A stretch of 64,000 bases of DNA from Triticum aestivum (lineage: Eukaryota; Streptophyta; Magnoliopsida; Poales; Poaceae). Position 1 is the first letter of the stretch; each line of letters begins with the position of its first letter. This document shows, in pieces, positions 9,401 through 19,345 of the stretch. The notes beneath the pieces were generated by a model. It ran no database searches. It saw only the letters and a program-made list of their open reading frames with translations, and was not told where the DNA came from. The stretch is taken from contig NC_057795.1 of the NCBI RefSeq assembly GCF_018294505.1, positions 519,947,512 to 520,011,511 of the forward strand, given 5' to 3'. The translations under genes were made by a program, and so were the position numbers.

Positions 9401-9954
9401 CGTCGACGCCAGCGGAGCGGGGACTCGTCGGAGCCGGCATTATCCTCTGCCTCGTCCTCGGTCTCGTCAAACAGCGCCTCGCCCGCTTCATTGCCCTCTT
9501 TGCTAGCCTCTTTGTAGGCGGCCGCAGCCTCTGCCACCCGCATGCAGTACCGCCAACGCTCGAGGCGGCCCTTGTGGGCGGAGCAGTACAAGTCGAGCAG
9601 CGCCTCCTGCTCCGTCTGCTCCGCGGTGATCTGCTCCTCCGCCTGCAGGTGCTCCTGGAGGAGATGGTGGTTGTAGGCGGCGGCGGCCTGCGCCTCCCGG
9701 TACTGCTCCTCACGCATCTGCCTCACCCTGTCCATATATTGGGCACGGGCCTTGCCGATGGTCATGGTGCAATGCACCAGCGAGGAAGGCGCGGAGGAGG
9801 GGGTTGGTGCCGGATCGTCGACTACCATGTTCTCCATTGGGATGTCGTCGTCCTCCGGCTGCCTGCCGGCCATCCAGTCAGCAACAATGGCTGCCATCTC
9901 CTTGTGGTCCGTCGTTCGCTCGTCCCAAAGACCGCTGGAGCGCGAGGAAGCCAT
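9211..9954 (-). CDS. Hypothetical protein, 247 aa, acidic/coiled-coil, Triticeae-type
   Basis: Minus-strand ORF from ATG at 9954 to TAG at 9211, opening with MASSRSSGLWDERTTDHKEM. Residues 1-60 are polar and acidic. About 75-150 are rich in A, Q, E and R with heptad-like spacing (YMDRVRQMREEQYREAQAAA), suggesting a coiled coil. About 160-215 hold acidic repeats encoded by the minisatellite, and the last 30 residues are basic. There is no catalytic motif, signal peptide or membrane segment. I believe similar DERTTD...MAAIVADWMAGRQPEDDD proteins exist as uncharacterised Triticeae predictions, but this is from memory and gives no function. A TATA box sits 74 nt upstream, supporting this start. 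The C-terminal end may have been reshaped by the repeat array. It may be a dispersed gene-like repeat rather than a selected gene. Confidence 0.55.
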   Translation of the reverse strand: MASSRSSGLWDERTTDHKEMAAIVADWMAGRQPEDDDIPMENMVVDDPAPTPSSAPSSLVHCTMTIGKARAQYMDRVRQMREEQYREAQAAAAYNHHLLQEHLQAEEQITAEQTEQEALLDLYCSAHKGRLERWRYCMRVAEAAAAYKEASKEGNEAGEALFDETEDEAEDNAGSDESPLRWRRRRPAPSRPCGANNEAEDTAGSAETPPRQQRGKGHRRLSRGPTLPATWGRIFTAPLRRHLPTTR

Positions 9955-10027
9955 GGTGGGCAGTAGTGGTGTGGACAGGAGAAAGGGAATGGGTGCGGAT
10001 GACTGCGGCTATGGCTGGCGTAGCAGT

Positions 10028-10034
10028 TTATATA
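10028..10034 (-). promoter_or_regulatory. TATA box of the 9211-9954 gene
   Basis: On the minus strand GCTATATAAACTGC places TATATAA 74 nt before the ATG at 9954. In a plant gene this predicts a transcript start near 9998 and a 5' leader of about 45 nt. The sequence upstream carries the GC-rich GCGCTGACTGTTTCGGGCGG module shared with 4227-4265. Confidence 0.65.
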
Positions 10035-10300
10035 GCAATGGTGGGCGGGCGGAGGGACGACCGTGTGGCGCCGGAGTAGCCGCCTCGGCAACCGTGTATT
10101 ATTAATGTGTGTGTCAGATGGACGGACGGATGACACTTATGTCGTTTGAAGGCGGAGCAATCGCCTGCACCAGGAAGCGGGGCGGCCGGCGCTGACTGTT
10201 TCGGGCGGAAAGCGCGCGCGGGCGAGGAGATGACTTTACTTGGATAGGATGACAATGGGGACCCACCAGGTCCATAGCCTCACGTACGCAAGTGCCTCCT

Positions 10301-10302
<2 letters not shown>

Positions 10303-10340
<38 letters not shown>
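10303..10340. repeat. (TA)n microsatellite, left side of a transposon
   Basis: Pure TA run of about 19 units ending directly at the terminal inverted repeat of the 10341-14566 element. The matching right-hand run is at 14567-14613. Confidence 0.9.
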
Positions 10341-10345
<5 letters not shown>

Positions 10346-11849
10346 GGGTCTATTATGATAACACCCCCACCTCACCGGGCAGAACCACCTCCATCCTCCC
10401 CCGTCGCCCGCTTCCTCCTACCCAGCTGTGCGCAACCGCGCCTACCACCTTCCTCCCTCATGTACCACCGGCCACACCTGGCCCAACCAAACATCGGATC
10501 AGGGGGGATCCTCCTCCGTCTTCCTCTCCCGCGCCTGCCCGCCCCACCGCCAAGCCACAGGATCTACGTCGGCCCGCCGCCCCCACAACCTCCACCCTCG
10601 GGCCCACGAGAGCAGCCATGGCGCCCCTACCCCCTAATTCTCGTGGACGCCGGCGACCGTCGGATCCGGCCTCCACCGCGCCTGTAGCCACAGGATCCAT
10701 GGATCCCCCAGGTGTGTGTGCCCCCGTCAGACCCACCTCGCCGACCACGAGTCCGGTGGCTCACATCATCGACACGGCTCGGTAGGCTTCCTGGCTGACT
10801 CTACCTACGGGCGTGCAGTTCTGCCCACGCGGGCGTGCAGCTCGACCAACGGAGCCTTGCAGTTCGGCCGACGACACCGATGGCTTCCGGCGAACTCTCG
10901 CTTGGACGGCGGCGCGACGTGCAGTTCAATCGCTTGGGCGAGCGGTTCGGCGGCCGTATGTTTGCGGTGAAGTGGACCATCATGCGCAGTTCTGTAGGCG
11001 TGTGCTCGGCCTTCCCGTAGCCGCCGTGCACAACTGCTCATCTTCGCGGGCCCGGGCGCGCCGCTGCGCCCCTTTCTCTTCTGTGTGCCTTCCTCCACAA
11101 CACGCAGCGTGGATCCAAAAAGATCTCGGCCACCGGTGAGCGGTTGCGCCATGCCTCTCGGTCGCGTTTTCTCCCTAATTGTACTTCATTTGAATTCTTT
11201 TGAAGCTCGCTAAATTTTGTTTTGCAGTTCACCGTGAGATCCATGGCGCTGGGCACACCGCACGTTCTCCTGCTGCTCCATCTAAGGCGAGGACGGGCTT
11301 TGCTGTGCCAGGAAACAGGGTGTGGCCTGGCACCGGCGATTACAGCATGGTGGTTCTCTAATTCCCCCACAACAAAAGCTGCAGTGCGTCTACCGCACTG
11401 TTGAAGTTCAGCAGTAATTTTTATGCTTTTTCATATTTTGCTTGGTCGCAATACTACACTTCTCCTGGGTCTGCAGTCCACCGACGAGACATCTCGTGGT
11501 TGGATGTGCTCGCTATTCTCTTCTGGGATTCCGAACGCGGCCTTAGAGACAGTTGTTTCGCCACTGAGCTATGTAGAGGAGAACGAGCATGTGGGCGCTG
11601 CATCGTTTATTATGTTTACATGCATTGTCTAAAGGAACATGGCTCATCCTATGCCCGCCGTCGACGGCCCACGATGGCGCCAGAGCCAGTTGCGACGGCG
11701 GCTCCAGAGCTCGGCCATGACAAGCAGGTCCTAGCTCGCGGCATGCAAAAACATCGCTGACGACACCGCACACACGGTCCTAGTTGCTGCAGTACTCACA
11801 CGAGTGAACATGTGTTATTTTTTCGGTACTGTTTTCGCTCTAATTTTTT

Positions 11850-12520
11850 AAACGTTTATCGGAATGAGGCGTGTAATATACCATTGAAAATCTATGGATT
11901 AGACTCAACTTCGACATGTTGAACACTTTTCGAGATTCCACACGGTTTAAGAGCAGTTTTAAAAATGGTGCGGCCCATGACGAGTGGTACCGTGCGTTTT
12001 TTAGCGATTTATTCTAAACTGCTCGTCGGAATGAAGCAAACAATATGCCGTTGGATAGATATCATCGAGGCGCATCTTTTTCATATATAAATGTTTCTCT
12101 AATTCCTTACGGATTAAGAGCAGTTTCAAATTTACTAAATCGCAGAATTCTGTTTTTCAAAAAAATTCAAATTTTCGATACTGTTTTCTCTCCAGTTTTT
12201 GAACCGTTTGTCGAAACGAGGCGTGTGATACGCCGTTTGAAATCTACGAACGTGGCGCAACTTTCATATGTAGAAATGGTTTTCAGATTCCTTACAGTTT
12301 TAACTTAATTTTGAAAATTGTGAGGCAGACGACGAGTGGCAGCGGTCGTTTTTCGCGAAATTTTTGCAAACCGGTTGTCGAAATGATTCAAATGATATGC
12401 CGTTGGAAATATATCAACGAGACGCAACTTTTTCATGTAGAACACTCTCTCTAATTCCTTATGGTTTAAGAGCAGTTTTAAATTTACTGAAATGGGGACA
12501 CTGTTTTTCGCGACACCCAA
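11850..12520. repeat. Diverged tandem repeat, about 170 bp x 4
   Basis: Four units share the order GGAATGA(G/A)GC(G/A)(T/A), ATATGCCGTTGGA-like, CGCAACTTTTTCAT-like, and TTCCTTA(T/C)GG(T/A)TTAAGAGCAG. They start near 11860, 12029, 12211 and 12379. The second and fourth are closest to each other, as are the first and third, suggesting duplication of a two-unit block. Confidence 0.75.
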
Positions 12521-12539
12521 ATCGATGTGGGTACTTCAT

Positions 12540-13850
12540 CCGACTGAAAACCGCACTGCATCGGACGAAAATCGCACTGCATTAGAGAGTCAAGTGAACT
12601 TCATGATTTCTTTTGTCGGACGTAAACTTTTCTCATCCGAGTTTTTGTTGTCTTTTTTTCAATAATTTTTGTGATTGAGAGTGGACCGCAGAGACGAAGG
12701 CAAATGAACCACGACATATGTCGAAGTGAACCTCATTGCTATCTTGTTGTTTTGTTAAAAACGCACTTTCAGGTTGGACGCAATTGGACGCAAGTGAGCA
12801 GCATCACTCTTTAAAGTAAACCACATCGGAGGACAAAACGCACTGCAGTTATTGATTTAGTCGGCTGAATTTGGAAACACATAAAATAAATTGCACTTCA
12901 TACAAAAGGGTAATGAGCTGCTAAACAAATGGAGTGAACTAATTTTGTGGTTTACTTAACTTTTTTTACAAACGTGTCTGTACTGAATGGTCGAGGCTAA
13001 TGTACTGCATTAATTTGTTCGTTTTTCTCCGATGTTGTTCGCTTTTCTCTGTGCTGATGGGATGAAGTATAATGAAAGTTTTTCTCTGTGTTGTATGAAG
13101 TGAACCACATAAAAAATTAATAAGTGAACAAAAAGTGAATAAAAATGGGCACACTGCACGCACACACGCTCTCAACTACAAGCACATGTCCTCTGCACGC
13201 ACACGCACTCTCAGCTGGAAACACTAACGAGATGAAGTGCACTGCATGCGGCAGAGTGGCATTGACCCCGGCTTTTCAGCACCCTTTTGATCCGCGGAAG
13301 AAGAACAACTTTTCTTCACCCTTTTGACCCGCGAAAGAAGAACATCTAGCACCGCACTGCACGGGGGTTCCTCCGAATTTGGCCATCGACACAGTGGCCA
13401 GGAGATGGTGCTCGTCGTCTGGTGCTCCACAACCATGGAGCACTGCACGCACCCACGCGCCGCACTGCATGCCCACGCCCGCGATTCGTGATTCCACATG
13501 CCCCGGACTGCACGACTGTGCCACCGAACTGCACGACATATCCAGGAAGCAAAGCCATGTGAGCAGTTGCCGTGGGCAGAGAGACCAGATCGAGGGGGCT
13601 ATTTGGACACTGCATCTGGTGCTCTACTGCACTACACGCCTCCGATTTTTGGATTGCACGTATGCACGCCGCACTTCACCTCGGGGGGGGGGGCATTGCA
13701 CATGAAAAAGAAATCATGGTTTGCGCCGGGAGCACACAAAAAAATGCATCCAAGTGAACAGCACCAAGGAGTTGCCCGGGCCGCACGCCCGCGCAACTGA
13801 ACTTCACGGCGCTCGGCCGAGTTGAACTCCCGCCACCGCTGAACTGCAAG
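12540..13850 (+). repeat. Right subterminal array of ACTGCA-containing motifs
   Basis: At least a dozen copies of GCACTGCA(C/T) or AACTGCAC occur in one orientation, for example near 12549, 12571, 12839, 13150, 13237, 13353, 13440, 13461, 13505, 13526, 13606 and 13841. Their inverse (GTGCAGTTC) occurs on the left side near 10815, 10833, 10857, 10919 and 10984. This mirrors subterminal repeats of plant DNA transposons. Confidence 0.6.
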
Positions 13851-14565
13851 ATGGAGGAATGGTGGAGGAAGGGGGCATGTCAGGTGCGCAGGGGGAGGAG
13901 GTGCGCCTTGGCTGTAGATCGCAAGCTGGAGCACCGAAACCCGTCATTGCGACGGCTGCTCGATCCAGATGAGGGACGAGGCCGGATCCGGGCATGGGGA
14001 ATGTGCGACGCCGAGAATGGGCGGCGCGAGCCCAGGCTGGTGGCGGAGTGGGTCGACGGCCGGAAGGGAGGTTCGGTGGGAGGTAGAAGGCACGTGGGGG
14101 GGGGGGGGCAGGGTCCTGACCCTGTTCGGCGGCGACGGTTCTGTGGAGCTGGCAGTGATGGTGGTGCAGTGGCGCGGGGGAAGGTGGTGGTGCGATGGTG
14201 GTGCGGCAGTGGAGCGGGGGGGAGCAGGGTAGGTGGTGGTGGCGGCGATGGTGGGGGAAGCAGGGGAGGTGGGGAGGAGCGCTGCCGACGTCACGCAGGG
14301 AGTTGGAGAGGATCGCCGGCATCGTACAGGGAAGCTCATGGGTGGCAGCGCTCTCGCCTCGTGGGGGCACAAGGTCGCCGGAGTAGCGTGGATCTGGGCG
14401 TGCGGTGTTGACCAGGAGGAAGGTGGAGAAGAGAGAGTGGTGGGTGGGGTGGGCCGGTGGGGTTTGTTTTTTGTCTATGTTTCGGAGGTGCGCGGGTGTT
14501 AGCAGAATAAGCGATTCGGTGTGCAGAATAAGGTCTTAAGGGGTGTTATTAGAATAGACCCATCC

Positions 14566-14566
<1 letters not shown>

Positions 14567-14613
<47 letters not shown>
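14567..14613. repeat. (TA)n microsatellite, right side of a transposon
   Basis: TA run with one G interruption near 14582, directly after the right terminal repeat of the 10341-14566 element. Confidence 0.9.
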
Positions 14614-14616
<3 letters not shown>

Positions 14617-14683
14617 CTATAATTTATTTTGCTTCCTCCTGGTTTCCTGACATCACGGTCCCACACCATTGTCAACTTATGTA

Positions 14684-15005
14684 CTCCCCCCTTTCCGGTT
14701 TATAGGGCTTACTCAAAAAATTGGTTTTTTCCATTTTATAAGGCTCAATTTGGTTGTTTTCCATCACATGTTCAGATTCCAAGGTGCATTAAATCATCGC
14801 ATGCAAGTATTAAGAGAAAATTGACCAATGCATGTACTTTATGCATGCATGCATTGCAATTAATGCACTGATAAACATAATTTTTCGAGCATAACAAGCG
14901 CATTAATTAGGTGCTTTTGCAAAACTACAAAACGTATTCCATCACTCGCCATCTACCTTGATTGGTGAGATTTTTGAATTCAGCATTATACCGGAAAGGA
15001 GGGAG
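14684..15005. mobile_element. MITE of about 322 bp with CTCC...GGAG termini
   Basis: Left end CTCCCCCCTTTCCGGTTTAT and a right end reading ATACCGGAAAGGAGGGAG are inverted, with TA on both sides (14682-14683 and 15006-15007). A GCATGCATGCATTGCAATTA segment lies inside. A related element, inverted, is at about 20776-21127. Confidence 0.75.
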
Positions 15006-15776
15006 TAGTCAATAAATGAGAGAATTGCATAAGAAGCGGCCGATAGCTGGGACCAAGCAGCTCAAGCAGTATTTGTGTTTTTGAGGTGTGAGCACTTCAG
15101 AGTTTTTCGATGTTTACCCCAGATATTAATTTTTCTCCTCTGAACAACAACGAAAACATCGCTGCAGGTATTAACTAGGCAGTCTGTGGCCCGTCTAGCC
15201 CAGGCCAGATATCCAGCCCAGATATTAATTTTTTTCAAGCTGAAAATGGCTAGCCCAGCTATACTTTTTTTTCAGGAATACCCAGTCAAAGTCAAGTTGT
15301 TATTCTCCGGCCCGCTGGGCTGCAAATCTTTCCTAGGTGGGATGCATTAGGCTTAACAAGAAAATGGGCTTTAAGATATAATAAATGGGATGTAATTATA
15401 AAAACTGGGTAGTAAATATAAAAAAATGCACCAAACAGTGATTACTTTATAAATTATTATTTTTGGAATATTGAAAATTTTAATTCATTAATTGTTGCGA
15501 GCGCAATGTTTCGTTGGATTTTTATGTAATATAAATTTATATTGAAATTGTATTTAATCTGACTAGAAATTTCGGGATAAAAATATTCGGATCCCATCAA
15601 AATGTGGGAAATTTTATTGAATTCTGTTTTGAACGGTTGGTTGAAATGTGATGTACTTTTAACAAACTGTAAATGGGCTGTAGTAAATTCCATTAGAATT
15701 CAAAAATGGGCTACACATTCTTACAAATCTCAAATGGGATATAAGTTCTCTGCCACACACTTCTGGCCTTACTAAG

Positions 15777-16110
15777 TTGACGCATCCTCTAAAAAAATAG
15801 AGTTGACGCGTATGCAAGGCTTTGTCAACTTATAGTCAACACACGGTTCTAGCAGCAGTGGATGTTGGATGTCCATCCAACGGATGTCGTGCTTCTTCTT
15901 CAATCTCGGATATTCTAGCTTCACCGGCCGAAAAAATGATTCCTCCCCCTGACATCTGGGGCGCACCGTTTCAGAAGCTGACCTGTGGGCCTACTAAGTT
16001 GACTTACCAAGGGCTTTGTCAACTTAGTCAATATAAATGATTCTAGCTGCAGTGACTGTACGATGTCCATCCAACGGCCGTCGTGCTTCTTCAACCTCTG
16101 GTCTTCTTGC
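15777..16110. repeat. Diverged tandem duplication, about 210 bp
   Basis: Two copies of a segment containing TACTAAGTTGAC, GGCTTTGTCAACTTA, GATGTCCATCCAACGG and CGTGCTTCTTC (15772-15900 and 15991-16100). They lie in the CACTA body. Confidence 0.7.
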
Positions 16111-16469
16111 TCCAGCCGCCAAAGCAGCGCCGGTCATGCCGCCTACTCCTGCCTCCCGTGGCCGGCTGTGCTGCCGCGGAGGCCTCACCACCCCCTACTA
16201 CTCCCACCGCTGGCCAGGCCATCCCTCCACTCACCCACACCCCCTGTTATTCTGCGGCGACGGCAGCGCAGCCGAACCAGTGAACCCCGTACTCCTCTCC
16301 GCGTGTGCATCCACTGCCACGTCTTCCCCGGCTCCGCATCATCCCCTTCCTAGGCCTCGCCGTCGTCCACTGCCGTGGTGCTCTCGGCGCGGCGTGGTCA
16401 ACGTGGTTAAGGAACGACTTCCATCGAACGTGGACTGTACGTGGAGAGGCTGACAGCTGCGTCCACGGC

Positions 16470-16920
16470 AGCCGCAAGGAAGTGCCTCCTTATTACGCGC
16501 AAAATAATTATTCCTCCACCTGACAGCGGGGACCCACTAGACGGGCCACCGTATTTCGTGAAAAAATGATTCGCCCCCTGACTGCTGGGACCCACGAGCT
16601 ACATCTTCGCACGCAAGGAAGTGCATCCGAAAAAAAAATGATTCGCCCCCTGACTGCTGGGACCCACCAGCTACATCTTCGCACACAAGGAAGTGCGTCC
16701 AAAAAAAAATGATTCGCCCCCCGACTGCTTGGACCCACCAGCTACACCTTCGCACGCAAGGAAGTGCATCCGGGCAAAAAAAAACCGTTCGCCCCCTCAC
16801 TGCTGGGACCCAGCAGCTACACCTTCGCACGCAAGGAAGTGCGTCCGGGCAAAAAATACGATTCGCCCCCCGACTGCTGGGACCCACCAGCTACATCTTC
16901 GTAGGCAAGGAAGTGCCTGA
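16470..16920. repeat. Minisatellite, about 72 bp x 6, CACTA subterminal array
   Basis: Each unit contains TGATTCGCCCCCTGACTGCT, then GGGACCCACCAGCTACATCT, then TCGCACGCAAGGAAGTGC and an A-rich linker. Units start near 16490, 16566, 16636, 16708, 16783 and 16858. The linker length and the ACATCT/ACACCT variant differ. A lone diverged unit flanks the TA run at 10240-10303. Confidence 0.85.
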
Positions 16921-17149
16921 CAGTCGGGACCCACCTAGTCGAAGCGTACGTAGCATTGTCATCCTGGTCGCGAACGTGTACGTACATACTTGTCGATGTA
17001 GAGGCGTGCACGTGTCGTAGTAGAGGCGCGCACGTAGTATGTACACGTACGTACAATGGCCAGGGTGCAAGAAATAAAATACGACCACGTATGTGTACAT
17101 ACGGGCGGGGTCTCGAATTCTTAGTCGCGCATACGTACGGCGAGGGCTC

Positions 17150-17287
17150 GTGTTCATGGGGAGGCAACGGAATGCGTCGTGTTCATGGGGAGGCAACGGA
17201 ATGCGTCGTGTTCATGGGGAGGCAACAAAATGTGTCGTGTTCATGGGGAGGCAACGGAATGCATCGTGTTCATCAGGAGGCAATGGA
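17150..17287. repeat. Minisatellite, about 29 bp x 5
   Basis: GTTCATGGGGAGGCAACGGA followed by ATGCGTCGT, repeated nearly perfectly. The third unit has AACAAAATGTG and the last has ATCAGG for ATGGGG. Confidence 0.9.
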
Positions 17288-17384
17288 ACGCGTGGGAGCC
17301 AACTGGCTTGGACGGAACAGGCGATGGAAACGAGGCCTGGCATACCACAGAATGGAGGAAACGGCCTTGTGTTCGACCGGGCAC

Positions 17385-17650
17385 GTTCGGAACGGGGTCC
17401 TGTTGATCGGGAGGGTTTTGGCGTGCCGCAAAACGGAGGAAACGAACCTCCTACGGTCGAAACGGGGGTCCTGTTGATTGGGAGGGGTGTGGCGTACCAC
17501 AAAATGGAGGAAACGGACCTCCTACAGTCGAAACGGGGGTCCTGTTCATCCGGAAGGGTGTGGCGTACCGCAAAACGGAGGAAACAGACCTCCTATGGTC
17601 GAAACGGGGGTCCTGTTCATCGGGAGGGGTGTGGCATACCGCAAAACGGG
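17385..17650. repeat. Minisatellite, about 69 bp x 4-5
   Basis: Units read CGAAACGGGGGTCCTGTTGA or GTTCATC, then GGGAGGG(G)TGTGGCGTACC, GCAAAACGGAGGAAAC and GACCTCCTA(C/T)GGT. A remnant is present at 37549-37610 next to the second CACTA copy. Confidence 0.85.
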
Positions 17651-17654
17651 ACTC

Positions 17655-18010
17655 CACAGGATACTGTTCATCTCCACCGTCGACCTCCTCCAGCCTCCAC
17701 GGGCTACCGTCGACCTCCTCTAGCCTCCACGGGCTCCTGTTCATCCAGCCTCCACCGCGCGCTACTCCAACGGCTACTGTTCAACCACCCCTCCACCATC
17801 TACTGTTCATCCAGCCCTCCACCATCTATTGTTCATCCAGCCCTCCACACCACGGGGTCCTGTTCAACCACCCCTCCACGGCCACCCCTCCACCATCTAC
17901 TATTCATCCAGCCCTCCACACCACGGGATCCTGTTCATCCAGAGGCAACGCCACCGCTCACTGTTCATTCATCCCCCCCCCCCCGCAACGCTCACTGTTC
18001 ATCCAATCGA
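17655..18010. repeat. C-rich interspersed repeats with CTGTTCATCCAGCC words
   Basis: CTGTTCATCCA or CTGTTCAACCA followed by CCC(T)CCACC(A/G) words recur about ten times. The same array occurs at 37620-38030. Part of the CACTA subterminal region. Confidence 0.75.
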
Positions 18011-18645
18011 TCGGCTTTAGTTAGCAGCAGTAGCGAAGGAATCGCTCCATCGGGTTCAGTTAACAGCCATCGATCGCTTGCTCGGGTTCAGTAACGCGTA
18101 GCCTGCAGTGCAGTCGCTTGCGTTCAGTTAGAGCCCAACGCCTCGCTCGGGTTCAGTTAGAGCCAACGCCTCGCACACACGCGCGTACATGTATGAGAGA
18201 AACGCGCATCGCTCGGCCCCCGACCTCCCACCGTAACCGGCAACTCCCCGAAATTTTCCTCCCCCTCACTTCTACCACGGTTTTTTCCGTCATGGACGGC
18301 CCAAAGAATGTCATGCAGCTGCGTCTCCGGCCCGCCCAGGACGAAAAGCCCATTTTCTGTCATGATTTTTTGTCATAGAAGTAGGAGCTCACCACATCTA
18401 TGATGATACCGGGTTTTTTCATAATTATCATCATAGAAGTGTCATATGTATGATAGAAAAAATTTTCGTTCGGCCCAAAATGTCACGGATGTGTCTTTTT
18501 TTGTAGTGTACAATGGCTTACGAAGAGTAGTTATTCCGCATCCAAGCTGGCTGGGTAGCCCGTCGGTACGAGCTATGCAGCTCGCTAATCCACCTCCCTC
18601 CCCTCGCCCGACGGAGCCAGTTGCTGCCTCAAGCCGGCGCTCGGT

Positions 18646-19207
18646 TCAGCAACTCACCGCTCCAGGCCAGCTCGACCAGGAGTGGCGCACGGGCGTCGTT
18701 GCTGCCATCCACGCCGCCGCCTCGTACCGCGTCTCCCGTTTCTGTGGTCGAGAATCCCATGCCGGCGGCCGCGCCATGCAAGCAGCGATAGAAGCCGGGT
18801 GCGCGGAGAGCGACGAGTCAGTGGCCAGCACCTCTGCGTCCGCCGCCATCATCGAGGAGAAGTAGCACACGGGAGGCCGCTGCTGCTTGGGTCCCATGAA
18901 GGCCACCGCGGAGGCGACACCGGCGTACACAACAGGTGTCTTGCCGGATCCTTTTATTGCGAGGACCTTCGTCGACCCCGCATGGGCTCCACGGAAGAGG
19001 GGAATGTTAGGATGAACTCGAGCCGGTGCCGACCATGGCGAAGTAGTGGCCGGTGATGAACTCGAACCGGTGCCGGCCACCATCATCTTCGGCATCAGCC
19101 AATGATATCAGTTGGGGAGTGGGGAAGTGAGCCATCCTTTGCACTGAAGCATATACCTTCGGGGCTCCCAGCAGTCCGGTTATCGTGCTGCCGGACATGA
19201 GGAACAC
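18646..19207 (-). pseudogene. Broken gene remnant of unknown function
   Basis: Two minus-strand frames look protein-like. The upstream part (from 19207, starting MFLMSGSTITGLLGAPKVYA) runs to about 19010 and stops. The downstream part continues in another frame through KVLAIKGSGKTPVVYAGV and FMGPKQQRPPVCYFSSMMAA to about 18760. Between them a short segment, GGCACCGG(T/C)TCGAGTTCATC, is duplicated (19015-19038 and 19051-19078), which probably caused the frame change. A TATA-like GGTATATAATACC lies about 30 nt upstream of the first ATG on the minus strand, and the 3' end runs towards the CACTA terminus at 18508. I do not recognise the family. Residues about 60-100 of the joined reading could be a small-residue-rich hydrophobic segment. 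Confidence 0.35.
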
Positions 19208-19269
19208 AAATCGATCAGCGCGCGACCATTTAGGCCAGGTATTATATACCTATGCTGTCCAGAACTAGC

Positions 19270-19345
19270 ACCGCGTAGTTCATTTGAATGTAATGAAATC
19301 CGTCATGTTTGTATGAAAATCCGGTATTTTATATGATTTCCGTCG
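19270..19345 (+). repeat. Module shared (inverted) with 8640-8736
   Basis: GTAATGAAATCCGTCATGTT followed by TGTATGAAAATCCGG; see the entry at 8640-8736. Confidence 0.5.

Larger units (their letters stand above)
10341..14566. mobile_element. 4.2-kb non-autonomous DNA transposon inserted in a TA microsatellite
   Basis: The left end AGGGTGGGTCTATTATGATA and the inverted right end AGGATGGGTCTATTCTAATA both continue with ACACCCC, giving terminal inverted repeats of about 27 bp with four to five mismatches. Both ends abut (TA)n. Inside are GC-rich blocks at each end (10370-11200 and 13850-14500), an AT-rich centre with a four-unit tandem repeat (11850-12520), and a recurring GCACTGCA/AACTGCAC motif. 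That motif is inverted between the two sides, as expected for subterminal transposase-binding sites. No transposase frame is visible; the long open frames in the GC-rich blocks are proline/arginine-rich shadows. The superfamily is not assigned. TA targeting would fit Tc1/mariner, and rice Micron elements are known to sit in TA microsatellites. Confidence 0.6.
15008..18508 (+). mobile_element. CACTA transposon fragment with right terminus
   Basis: The right end reads GTCTTTTTTTGTAGTG (18493-18508), the inverse of CACTACAAAAAAAGAC, a CACTA-superfamily terminus. The preceding 200 bp carries repeated GTCATAGAAGT words also found at 38400-38561. Towards the left are arrays of a 72-bp unit, a 29-bp unit and a 69-bp unit, then AT-rich body sequence with repeated AAATGGGCT words. 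No transposase or second ORF is visible and no left terminus was found, so the element is truncated or non-autonomous. Translated frames through the arrays are shadows. Confidence 0.7.

Noticed and set aside
9094..10105. Plus-strand frames of up to 290 codons over the hypothetical gene
   Set aside because: They are GC-rich shadows of the minus-strand ORF, which has the TATA box and balanced composition.
13804..14411. Frames of about 185 codons on both strands
   Set aside because: Proline, histidine, arginine and glycine repeats from GC-rich transposon arms; frames on both strands are equally open.
16508..18094. Frames of 76-333 codons through the CACTA arrays
   Set aside because: The peptides repeat with the minisatellite period, open on several frames, and contain no domain.
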